The position numbers and the translations under genes were made by a program. Positions 20,797-30,075 of a DNA stretch of 64,000 nucleotides are shown here, in pieces (position 1 is the stretch's first letter; every line of letters starts with the position of its first letter). The notes beneath the pieces are model-generated. The model saw only the letters and a list, made by a program, of their open reading frames with translations, searched no databases and was not told where the DNA came from. The DNA comes from Skeletonema tropicum (Eukaryota; Bacillariophyta; Thalassiosirophyceae; Thalassiosirales; Thalassiosiraceae): positions 1,240,001 through 1,304,000 of the forward strand of contig CM074139.1 in NCBI GenBank assembly GCA_037178625.1, written 5' to 3'.

Positions 20797-23043
20797 ATGC
20801 ATCAAACGCAGATTAAGAGGCAATATTCCGAAATCTCCCTCGGAGCATCATCCCCCCAGGCTAGTAGTGACGACGCAAACATCAAAAGCGAACGCTCCAG
20901 CAAAAGCAGTAATAATCCTTTGGAGGGAATCTTGAACATGTTTAGCTTTACGAGAAGACCGAGCCATCAGCAGCGGCAACAGCAGCAGCAGCGACGTGAG
21001 AGGACGAGCTCTAAAGAGTACGTCCCTCCAAACACCAACACTGCTGACAAGAAGACTGAATCCTCGGCATCCACACGAGCAGACATGCAAAAGTCATCCA
21101 CCGAAAAATCCATCATCACCACCACCACCACCAAAAACCCACCCAAATCCACGGAATGGCGCACAGCCATCTGCCCCAAAACACAAAAAACCTACTACTG
21201 GAACATCACCACACGTGAATCCCGCTGGAAGAAACCACTCGAACTAGTCTCCGAAACAGAACGGCTTGAGATTGAACGGAATGAACGGATTCAAAAGGAA
21301 TTTTTTGAGGAGATGGAACAGAATATTTTGAAGAGGTTGAGCGCTGGTGCTAAGAGTAGTAGTGGTGGGAGTAGTATGTTTGAGTGTGGTGGTAGTGAAG
21401 GTATGGTGTTTGGGAAGAGTACCATGAAGGATATGGCATCTATTTCGCCTGGTACTGCGGATACTGCCGAGATTAGTGAGAGTTGGACTCAGCCTTCTTC
21501 CTCGTGTGAGGGTAGTCTCTACAGTGCCAATGGTGGGAATAATGACTGGATTCAGGGATGGATATCGGCAGATAATTCAGTCCTTTCCTCCTCATCCTCG
21601 TTGGAGGATAGTCCCGGTAGTGGACGCAGTGATGATGCCATGAATGGTATCACTGACTGTGTCCGCATGGAAAGCTTCTCTCCAACCTTTAGCATCGAAA
21701 GCAAACTCTCTCGTGATTCCTCACTCCTCTATGAAGAAGAACGAAACGACAAGGTCCTCCCACTCGTCAAGAAGAGTAAATTGGAACGTATCAAGAGTAA
21801 TTCCTCCAAGCCCGTTATTGACAAGCCCGAGTTGGTCCGTACTATATCCAAGATGGAGATGGACCTAGCGAGGCAGTTGAATCCTCTCTTGGCGAATGAT
21901 CATGTCTTTACTCCTGCCATGGGTGCTGGTGGTGATCAGAAGAGCTTTCTGGAGTGCACCACGCCCACGACTCAAGCGATGGATATTTTGTCAAGTCTTC
22001 ATCTCACTTCGGAACGTGAGGGTGTCAATGTGTCCCTGTCGTCGGACGCTATGTTTGAATATTCTCCATTGACACCGTCCGAAGAGTCTATTCAGGACCG
22101 TCTATGCACTACATCAAGTTTTGGCTCTCCCGGCCAATCGACCAATCCCCGAAGAGAGTTATCCAAGCCAGCCTTGGTGACCAAGCGTAACACTTGTGGT
22201 ACCATTCATGTTGGTACTACACTCGCTGCTCCAGATCAGGATGCCATGATCAAGTGTGTTTGTGGTGTCTTTCGTGCTCACTTGCTTCAATCAAGTGCTG
22301 TTGCCAATACCATCACTGCAGCAGCAACAGGAACAGCAGCAGCTGATAGTAGAACAGCCTCCCCCTATCTATCCGCACCATCCCAAGATTCCAAGTATGC
22401 AGTATTCAAAGACTGCCGACCCCATGGAGACTATCGCAGTCTCGACATCCAATCCATCCCCACCCTCGAGGCCGTAACAGACTTTTACCGGTCCATCTTT
22501 GTCCGTTCCCAAATGGAGACTGAATGTATCATTATATCGTTGATCTACGTCGAACGTCTCATCAAGAAGACCAAGGGGGAATTACGTCCCCAGCCGGACA
22601 ATTGGAGATCCATCCTATTCTCGTGCATGGTCCTTGCAAGCAAGGTATGGGATGATTTGAGCATGTGGAACTGTGACTTTTCCAAGATTGGTCCCTGTGG
22701 AATGACCTTTTCGTTGCAACGGACGAATGAGTTGGAGATTGCTCTGTTGAGTGCCCTTCAGTATAGGGTGAAGGTTGGCGCTTCTGAATATGCCAAGTAT
22801 TACTTTTTGTTGAGGGGCATGCTTTGTCGTAGTGGACTTGCCAGTGATGATTTGACTAGGTTGAATCCTCTGGATGTTCAAGGTGCGACTAATATCAGTT
22901 CTACTAGTGGTAGTAGTGGTAGGAGATTGATCAAGAGACGAAGCAAGAGCTTCTCGGAATATTCTAGTAGAGAGGAGAGTGAGAGAGTGGGTACGGAGAG
23001 GAGGGGAGTATCGATTAGTTTGGAAGAGCTTGTTCCAATGTAG
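20797..23043 (+). CDS. WW-domain cyclin (cyclin Y/PHO80-like box)
   Basis: Single exon, 748 aa. A low-complexity N-terminus with a Gln/Arg run (SHQQRQQQQQRRERTS) precedes a WW domain at about residues 118-150: TEWRTAICPKTQKTYYWNIT then TRESRWKKPLE, with both tryptophans, the central YYW and the final proline present. A charged coiled segment follows (ETERLEIERNERIQKEF), then 350 residues of Ser-rich linker. The cyclin box is near residues 545-680: IPTLEAVTDFYRSIFVR, ECIIISLIYVERLI, NWRSILFSCMVLASKVWDD and NELEIALLSALQYRVKV. The SCMVLASKVWDD...WNCDF pattern is closest to cyclin Y/Pho80-type cyclins, which activate CDK14/16 or Pho85-like kinases. The WW domain would bring proline-rich partners. 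Which CDK is bound is unknown. Confidence 0.8.
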   Translation: MHQTQIKRQYSEISLGASSPQASSDDANIKSERSSKSSNNPLEGILNMFSFTRRPSHQQRQQQQQRRERTSSKEYVPPNTNTADKKTESSASTRADMQKSSTEKSIITTTTTKNPPKSTEWRTAICPKTQKTYYWNITTRESRWKKPLELVSETERLEIERNERIQKEFFEEMEQNILKRLSAGAKSSSGGSSMFECGGSEGMVFGKSTMKDMASISPGTADTAEISESWTQPSSSCEGSLYSANGGNNDWIQGWISADNSVLSSSSSLEDSPGSGRSDDAMNGITDCVRMESFSPTFSIESKLSRDSSLLYEEERNDKVLPLVKKSKLERIKSNSSKPVIDKPELVRTISKMEMDLARQLNPLLANDHVFTPAMGAGGDQKSFLECTTPTTQAMDILSSLHLTSEREGVNVSLSSDAMFEYSPLTPSEESIQDRLCTTSSFGSPGQSTNPRRELSKPALVTKRNTCGTIHVGTTLAAPDQDAMIKCVCGVFRAHLLQSSAVANTITAAATGTAAADSRTASPYLSAPSQDSKYAVFKDCRPHGDYRSLDIQSIPTLEAVTDFYRSIFVRSQMETECIIISLIYVERLIKKTKGELRPQPDNWRSILFSCMVLASKVWDDLSMWNCDFSKIGPCGMTFSLQRTNELEIALLSALQYRVKVGASEYAKYYFLLRGMLCRSGLASDDLTRLNPLDVQGATNISSTSGSSGRRLIKRRSKSFSEYSSREESERVGTERRGVSISLEELVPM

Positions 23044-23329
23044 GTAAATAATTGATCGTGCTCGCTCTGTTGCAGCGCCGCTTAGAAACGTCTGCGTTCA
23101 TTGGATGAATGTTGTAATAGTTTGTTGTTGTTGACGTCGATTCAACGTGATAGAAAATTGATAAATTGTATGAAATGATTTAGATGACTGAAAGTTTTTG
23201 TGAAGTCCAAATGAACCTGATAAATTTTACACACCACCCTCGCCTCTGAGAGCGTTTGATGTCGCGAAGGAGACTATATTATTCGTTACACTACTTTTCT
23301 CAGTTAGCTCGTTATGATTTCTATTCTAT

Positions 23330-24715
23330 CTATACTACTTCAACAGCCGCCCCTCGACGGGTCATACCACTATTGACTGCCCCAGCCGTCGACTGATCAT
23401 CTGAATGCGTTGATGCCTCTAAATCCTCCGTGGGCTGATCTCTGTAGCTCGTAGAATACTTTTCATCATCATCATCATCATCACGCTTCCGACTACTTTG
23501 ATATGGCACTTTCTCTAATTTCTTCATGATGCTCGCCACCATACAAGCACCCAACACCAATAAACTTCCATGAACATACAGCCACGAAAATCCCTTGGGG
23601 AAGAGTAGGAAACTAAGCACCAATGTCATGGCCTTGCGTGCAGTTGTGAGTAGTACAGCCGTAACACCCCCAAACCTCTTCACAAGTGTCATGTAGCACG
23701 AGATGCTAATGTACGATAGAACAGTATACACTCCAAAGTAGAAAGCAATAGTATGATCCTGTGCCATGACCTTACCAAATTTCAACAACGTTCCATTCCC
23801 AACCGTAATGACCGCCATGGCCAAAAAGGTAAAGAGGTTACTAAACACAGTCACCTCCAACCTGGAACTACCCTCACGGAATAGTCGTTCTTGGGCATTG
23901 GGTAATATCGCATCGGCAACGACACTCCCGCTTACCAATGCCAATCCGGTGGCATCAAATTTCATTGGGTTGAGTGTATAATCTGCCAGGGCAAACAGGA
24001 CAAGTCCCGCACAGATGGATAGGGCACAGACATATTCATACGAAGCGAATATCCGTTTGTTCACAATGGTGGCAATGATCATGGTAGGGACCAACTTGCA
24101 CGATCGGAATACCACCTTGGTAGGGAAGTTAATGTAGGAGAGACTCATGTTGCAAAGACTGCTGGAGGCGAACAGACATAGTGTTAGGAGGGGGTAGGCT
24201 TTGAGGGGGGCGACTCGATGGAACCCCCGTTCGTGGGCGATGTGGACTCGTTCGAGGTAGCTGAAGAAGAGGACGCCGGTGCATTCGGCAAAGCCGAGCA
24301 TGATTGTGCCATCGGCCTTGTTGGAGGTGGAGGATGATGATGTGTTGGCTAATAAATTGACGATGGCTTCTTGTAGGACGTTGTGCATGCCGAAGAATAA
24401 AAACATGGCGAATGATAGGAGGATCATTTGATGGGTTGGATGGAGTGTTTCTAGGAAGGCTGAGCCAAAGCCGGCGTCGGACTTGGACTTGGTGGATAAT
24501 GACTTTTTGGTGTCTTCCTTCACCATGGTGGTGGTGGTGGTGGTGGTGGCAGATGGAGAGTCATCTGCATCATCGGCGGGGGAAGCTAAGGTGTCCCCCT
24601 TGATGAGAGGCTGCCTGATCGTCGTCGTCTCTTCATCTTCTTCTTCGTGTAATGAGGATGAGCCGAGCTCAATGTCACGATCTTGTTCAATACGAGGCGA
24701 CATATTTCTACACAT
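23330..24715 (-). CDS. UAA-family nucleotide-sugar/PAPS transporter (SLC35B type)
   Basis: Single exon. The frame is open further upstream, but the first ATG is at 24715 (MCRNMSPRIEQDRDIELG), giving about 461 aa. An acidic Ser/Thr-rich cytosolic N-terminus with a GDTLASPADDADDSPSATTT stretch precedes about ten hydrophobic helices starting at MILLSFAMFLFFGMHN. The family signature YINFPTKVVFRSCKLVPTM is complete, which points to SLC35B2/B3 transporters carrying adenosine 3'-phosphate 5'-phosphosulfate into the Golgi. UDP-sugar carriers of the same family share it, so the substrate is inferred. A His/Asp-rich C-terminus (KRDDDDDDEKYS) faces the cytosol. In a diatom it would supply sulfation of secreted polysaccharides. 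Confidence 0.8.
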   Translation of the reverse strand: MCRNMSPRIEQDRDIELGSSSLHEEEDEETTTIRQPLIKGDTLASPADDADDSPSATTTTTTTMVKEDTKKSLSTKSKSDAGFGSAFLETLHPTHQMILLSFAMFLFFGMHNVLQEAIVNLLANTSSSSTSNKADGTIMLGFAECTGVLFFSYLERVHIAHERGFHRVAPLKAYPLLTLCLFASSSLCNMSLSYINFPTKVVFRSCKLVPTMIIATIVNKRIFASYEYVCALSICAGLVLFALADYTLNPMKFDATGLALVSGSVVADAILPNAQERLFREGSSRLEVTVFSNLFTFLAMAVITVGNGTLLKFGKVMAQDHTIAFYFGVYTVLSYISISCYMTLVKRFGGVTAVLLTTARKAMTLVLSFLLFPKGFSWLYVHGSLLVLGACMVASIMKKLEKVPYQSSRKRDDDDDDEKYSTSYRDQPTEDLEASTHSDDQSTAGAVNSGMTRRGAAVEVV

Positions 24716-25918
24716 CGTCGTTACGATAGTTGCAATTTTTATGGCAAGCGTTGCAGAGCGTGCAAACTTCGAGTGTGTTGTGGATATGTACGATGTGGTA
24801 CAGTAGTGACTGAGACCTTTTGAAGAGAGCGAGAGGCCATTGCATAGTTCGTGAAACAAATGTAGCGACTACAATACTTATTCCTCTGTTCAAATTAGCG
24901 ATGACGGGATCTTGAAAAATGTCTTTCCCACATTCCTTGTGACCGTGATTGAGAATTATGCCAGCAATCAAAAATCTGCAAGTGTCGCATCCATCTATGA
25001 CCGCGCATGTGTGTAATTGGGGTCTTTCAGGCCTTTGGATTCGCTAGAACCGAACTTGTACTTGTTTGAATCACTTTTTAAGTGAGCATTCTGGGTCATT
25101 CAGGCCGAAAGACAAGGGAATCAAAGGTCACCCACACACGGTCAGTGCCAAGATTATTACTTTCCACTGACAATCAAGCTCTTGGTTTGGGTCATTCAGG
25201 CCCAACTTCAAGGCAAGGGAATGAAAATGTCAACTTCACCAAGGGAATGCGAGGAGTGACTGATAACTTGAGCGAGGTCCCTCAAGTCACGTCAGTTGAG
25301 AAGGTATGGCACTCTGCAACTTTCAGGAGACTACTTCGAATTACTGGAATTAAGTACATTACGGAAGTACTTCATGCTGAGATTAACTTTGGCTCGGACC
25401 ATGCTGCTTCTGTGTACCACAAGGAAGTTATTGTATTGAATGTGACATAAGCAACATTAATGTTGAAATGCTCTGCTATCCTACGTTGGACTTGTAAGCA
25501 GACGAATACTCTTATTCGACAAATACTGTGATAAACTCAAGATGTTGCAGTTTATCCTAATCTAATTTATAGATGTGGCATGTTGCAGTTTACCCATTTC
25601 TAATTTTATAGATGTGGCATGTTGCAGTTTACTCATTTCTAATTTTATAGATGTGGCATGTTGCAGTTTACTCATTTCTAATTTTATAAGACTATCACTA
25701 TGGTCAAATATGACATTGTGAACTATGTTCATCATGTCGTGTACTTGTTTGCACACTCTTCGAATGTCTTAGGGGCTCTAAGATCAGTTTGTACTGATTC
25801 CTCTCGTACACCTTCAGACGTGAACTTCTTTTAAGAATTGTTGTCGATGGAACAAACTCTCTAAAGATTCTATCGAAATCTTCCATTTCGTGTCGTACTC
25901 TTGAACATCTTTAACACA
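24716..25918. other. Intergenic with a short tandem repeat
   Basis: 1.2 kb between two convergently spaced minus-strand genes. A 122-codon plus-strand frame at 25082-25450 has no recognisable domain; it contains two copies of GGGTCATTCAGGCC-like sequence (near 25090 and 25189). No RNA gene was seen. Confidence 0.4.
25571..25688. repeat. 39 bp tandem repeat, three copies
   Basis: Unit starting AGATGTGGCATGTTGCAGTT at 25571, 25610 and 25649, almost identical. A diverged partial copy precedes it from about 25540 (GATGTTGCAGTTTATCC). Confidence 0.9.
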
Positions 25919-28900
25919 TTAATGAATATTAGAAGTAATCTCTCCACTCCTTCTCTCAACCGAGTTCCTCAGCGATCCTAAGCCAACCCCCGACATCCGC
26001 CCATTACTATCACGCACACCTTCCAATATGGACCAAACTTCACTTGCTTGCTTCTCTTTCTCCAAAAATTGCATATAAGCATTGACAACGTTCACAGCAT
26101 CATCGCCCTTTTCATCTACGAGCTCTATCCTCACATGACCAACACCTGCTCTGACCCACTCATTCAATGAATCAACACCTGACTGTGATTCGGCCTGGAA
26201 CACGGTATTGCGACACCCCATATCTGCCAGCACCAAGTTATCTTTCCCATTCTGATCACGTAGATGCACTGCGTTTCTTGTGCACACGTGGCCACAGTTT
26301 TGGTAGGAGTCTCCCTTGCTCAAAAACCTTGCAAATACGCAATGCTCCGTGTGAAAGATTGGCATGTGTTGATGCACTACAACTTCAAGCTGAGATGCTT
26401 TACTACCCAAAAGTGTTGCAAGCTCAGTGATAGAGTTGGCATTGAGATCATATGCGGCAGTGATTCTATCTAGTCCAGACTGAAGTAGTTCAAAGGCCGT
26501 GATTGCGTTTGCAGCATTTAATGAAAAATCTCCAATCAGCTCAGGGATAGCAACTTGAATCGTTTCGTCACCCTCTGAACTCTGAATTGTTACTTGCTGA
26601 CCTGCACCACCCAACTGCGTCAGCCTATGCAGTAGTCCTGTGGATCGAATCATGATCCCATCCGGTTCGGTTCGCAAGAGTGTTCTCCAAATCCCCTCTT
26701 CGCCTGGCTTTATAATTCTTGGACTAGCTACGACTACGCGGACACCATTCACTTTACGAATACGAGAGACCGCAGCTCGTATACCGTCGATTTCTAAAAA
26801 GTCAACAACGATTTCATCTACCTTGTGAGTTCCACCACTTGATGATTCTATCATGGAGCAGAGTGCATCTACTTGTTCATAGCTCCTTGCTAGAACTGAA
26901 AGTTGAACATTGGCTTGTGACGAGTCATTTTCTTGAATGAGATTTGTTGAAATTTCGCTGAGCAGTTGGTCGACAACAACTTCATCATTGTAAGAGAGGT
27001 TCGGCTGACTAGTCTTTTCTTCACCATCCTTGGTTGTGCCTTCAACTGCTTTGACGAGATTATCCAGCGCTTGGCGTCTCGTCTCTTTAATCAATGACAT
27101 CGGGCACCATGCGGTATCTTCCAATGAACTCGAGTCAATATCTTCGTTGATCAAATTCCAGCGACTGTTGCCGAGCGTTCCAATTGCTTTACGGATTGTT
27201 TTAGCGCTCAAGCCTGCCTTCTGAGCCTCTTCGAGGAGATCAATACTAGATGCTTCGCCCACTTTTCCGCTCCTGGTGTCAATAACTTTTACAGTTAGCG
27301 GCTGGCCAATTCCACCACTCACTACAACCTTGGCAGGCGATTTGGGTGGATCCAAAACAGCCAGTCTCTTCATTCGTTTTGATACATCCGAGTCGGCAGT
27401 CTTCCAAACGTGTGCGCCGTTTGGTGCCATCTTTTGTCGGGATCGTCTATCATTATCCATCCAGCGGTGTTCAACTTCTCTCCCAAATCTAATATCTGCA
27501 GTTGCATCTCTAGCATTCCACCGCACATCGTAGATTGGTCCACCGAGCTCTTCATCTTGTGGCATCCCCCTATCAATGACAATACCGTCTCCCCGTTTCA
27601 ATGGAAATTCTGCCTCATCCATCAAACGATCGTCAAAACGAATAGTGAGCACACCGCTGTTCGAGGAGACGACTCTTCCGAGATGGACACCTCTATGCCT
27701 AGGTGATCGACCTCTGACCAATCGTTGATGCTTTGGACCCTCGAAGAATCCCGCAGTCAAGCCATCGTGATTCTCATCTTGACCACGTGCAAAGACATGA
27801 GTTAGATCTGATCTTGACACATGCTCTTCGGGCGAAGACAAAATACGTTTGGTGGAAACAGATGAAGTACTTTGTTCTCCCAGTACCTTTTCCCATGCTT
27901 CATCAATAGCCTGTCGGTATGCCCGAGTTGTAGCTGCAACGTAGGATGAATCTTTAAGCCTCCCTTCAATCTTCAAGCACGATACGCCCGCTCGAACCAA
28001 CCCTTCCACATGTTCTAGTCCGCAGAGGTCTTGTGGACTCAGCAAGTATTGTACTTCATCAACATCATTATTCTGCAATTGTTTACCTCCCATTATTCCT
28101 TCAATACCATCAAAGCTCAAGTGTTTCAATTCCCCATTGGCAATCAATCCATAAGGGAGCCGACAAGCCTGTGCACACTGACCTCGATTTGCCGATCTCC
28201 CACCCCATGCCTCCGATGAGAAACATTGGCCCGAGTATGAAACACAAAGTGCACCATGCACAAACGCTTCAATTTCAATGTCAGTATTCGTAGTAATCTG
28301 CGCAATCTCTGTCAAGGACAGTTCTCTCCCGAGAACGACACGTGTAGCATTCGTCCTTTGGGCAGCAAACTCAACCCCATCGGCACACGTCACAGTTTGC
28401 TGCGTAGATGCATGAATCTCCATCCTAGCTCCACCCAATCCCTTCCCTACCATTCCCAATCCCTCCTCCTCTTCCATTTTTGCAGATAGGGAGTCCACCA
28501 CCTCCTTGACAATCTTGGAAACACCCACATCTTGAACGATTACTGCGTCTACTCCACATTCCCAAATTTGTTCAATTAACTCTTGCACCTCATGTAACTC
28601 CTCGTCGAATACCAATGTGTTGAATGCTACATACACTCGTACATGATGTTGATGAGCAAACTTGACTGCTTGGGCCAAAGATGCAGCCTCCCCTTCCTTC
28701 GGTTCATAATTAGTATCATCACTGTATTTGTAAAGCAACGTAGGATCTGGATCAAAATTAGAAGCACGTGCTCTAGCCGAATAAGATGTGAGTCCCAAAT
28801 ACACTGCGTCGGCACCATTGGCTACTGCAGCTTTTAATTGCGGCCATCCGCCTGCTGGAGACATTAGTTCAGGTGGCTCAGTTACAATCTTTTGCTGTAC

Positions 28901-29239
28901 GGAGGAAGTTCCGGATGATTGGTGCTGCTGCTGAAGACCAACGGGTGCAATTGAATATTCAAAATCATCTCTCCATAGTGCTGGTGATTTTCTTCTATCA
29001 ATTGTACGATTATGTGGCTTTTTATTCTTTGGTTTCTTGCTTCCTTCATTTTGATGTTTTGTGGATGATGCATGTAGTTGACTGACTATTACCGGACGAT
29101 TATTGTTATTGTGTCGTTTTGATGTCCATGATGGATAGGAAGATAATTTGGTTGGTCGTGGAGCGAAGGAGTGACATTTGACACAGAAAAGGCCGAAGAA
29201 TGAGACGGTAATTATTGAAGAAGTGCTTATCATCATCAT
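25919..29239 (-). CDS. U32-family peptidase-like protein with plastid-type targeting (RlhA/YhbU-like)
   Basis: Single exon, 1106 aa. The N-terminus is a signal peptide (MMMISTSSIITVSFFGLF) followed by HSFAP, the bipartite ASAFAP-like motif that targets diatom proteins into the plastid. The mature part opens with the U32 signature PPELMSPAGGWPQLKAAVAN then GADAVYLGL. Later come VHGALCVSYSGQC, RGQCAQACRLPY and GLVRAGVSCLKIEGR. A far-downstream second cysteine set (TEHCVFARF, NCGHVCTRNAVHLRD) is the arrangement known from the long bacterial proteins of this family that carry a DUF3656 region. In bacteria, RlhA hydroxylates a 23S rRNA cytidine and TrhP modifies tRNA, using Fe-S-type cysteines. 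A plastid rRNA or tRNA hydroxylation role is the best inference; proteolysis is unlikely. Of bacterial, probably plastid-endosymbiont, ancestry. Confidence 0.8.
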   Translation of the reverse strand: MMMISTSSIITVSFFGLFCVKCHSFAPRPTKLSSYPSWTSKRHNNNNRPVIVSQLHASSTKHQNEGSKKPKNKKPHNRTIDRRKSPALWRDDFEYSIAPVGLQQQHQSSGTSSVQQKIVTEPPELMSPAGGWPQLKAAVANGADAVYLGLTSYSARARASNFDPDPTLLYKYSDDTNYEPKEGEAASLAQAVKFAHQHHVRVYVAFNTLVFDEELHEVQELIEQIWECGVDAVIVQDVGVSKIVKEVVDSLSAKMEEEEGLGMVGKGLGGARMEIHASTQQTVTCADGVEFAAQRTNATRVVLGRELSLTEIAQITTNTDIEIEAFVHGALCVSYSGQCFSSEAWGGRSANRGQCAQACRLPYGLIANGELKHLSFDGIEGIMGGKQLQNNDVDEVQYLLSPQDLCGLEHVEGLVRAGVSCLKIEGRLKDSSYVAATTRAYRQAIDEAWEKVLGEQSTSSVSTKRILSSPEEHVSRSDLTHVFARGQDENHDGLTAGFFEGPKHQRLVRGRSPRHRGVHLGRVVSSNSGVLTIRFDDRLMDEAEFPLKRGDGIVIDRGMPQDEELGGPIYDVRWNARDATADIRFGREVEHRWMDNDRRSRQKMAPNGAHVWKTADSDVSKRMKRLAVLDPPKSPAKVVVSGGIGQPLTVKVIDTRSGKVGEASSIDLLEEAQKAGLSAKTIRKAIGTLGNSRWNLINEDIDSSSLEDTAWCPMSLIKETRRQALDNLVKAVEGTTKDGEEKTSQPNLSYNDEVVVDQLLSEISTNLIQENDSSQANVQLSVLARSYEQVDALCSMIESSSGGTHKVDEIVVDFLEIDGIRAAVSRIRKVNGVRVVVASPRIIKPGEEGIWRTLLRTEPDGIMIRSTGLLHRLTQLGGAGQQVTIQSSEGDETIQVAIPELIGDFSLNAANAITAFELLQSGLDRITAAYDLNANSITELATLLGSKASQLEVVVHQHMPIFHTEHCVFARFLSKGDSYQNCGHVCTRNAVHLRDQNGKDNLVLADMGCRNTVFQAESQSGVDSLNEWVRAGVGHVRIELVDEKGDDAVNVVNAYMQFLEKEKQASEVWSILEGVRDSNGRMSGVGLGSLRNSVERRSGEITSNIH

Positions 29240-30075
29240 GATGATGTTTTTTATTGTGCTGCTGCAGATACTACCTACGAACGGTAGGGTTCAGATGGTC
29301 CACTTCTCCCTTGTGCGTCCGTTGGCTGATGGTGATGGATGTGATGATGATGATTTTTTATGATGCATGATGCGATGCGTGATGTGCTATGCGCTGCTGG
29401 CAGCTCTCATCTTTGTGGTGCCATAAATCACTACCTACTTTAACCCAAATGTGTGCATTTCTGGATATGTGGTTCAAAAGAGTCTTTAGAAGAACATATC
29501 AAGAGATGCACACATTTCGGTAAATTTTTGGCGTGTAGTATCATTACTACGGCAATAATCCCATGGTTTAGGTCGATTTTGCCCCTCTAAAAAAAGAATG
29601 TGCGTGATGATTGTTGAGATGTCATGTGCATCGCGTGGGCTTTCTTGAAGGGGAGTGTTATATTTTTTTGCTGATAAGTTGTAGTGATGTCATGTGCATC
29701 GCGTGGGCTTTCGTGTGGTGATACACATGGGCTTTTTAGCGGTAGGCAAGATAGGTCGGTAAGTTGTTGGAGATGTTATGTGTTTCGTAGGGGATTTCGT
29801 AATGGGTGGTGGTGGCCATTTCTCGCTGGTTGATGGCCAACTATTTTTGTCTTGACCGTTGCTTTGATCCGGATGGTGTCCTCCCCAGAAGCATTCCGTT
29901 GACAAACTCTATGTAGGAATCATACAAAAGTGGTACAGCTTTTTGTCACGAAGGAACTGAATAACTTTATAAGAAAGTGAAATTGTGTGTGCCAAAATAA
30001 TCGGCGATTGATTTTTGTGTGCTTCTACAAAAAATAGCTGTTCGCGTTCTTTCACTATTTCGTCGATAGCCATCC
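29240..30075. other. Divergent intergenic region with a short direct repeat
   Basis: Lies between the divergent starts of the U32 and repeat-protein genes. The sequence GATGTCATGTGCATCGCGTG (plus GGCTTTC) occurs twice, near 29618 and 29683. The remainder has no recognisable gene. Confidence 0.5.

Noticed and set aside
25082..25450. 122-codon plus-strand frame
   Set aside because: No recognisable domain, includes short repeated noncoding motifs, no conserved context.
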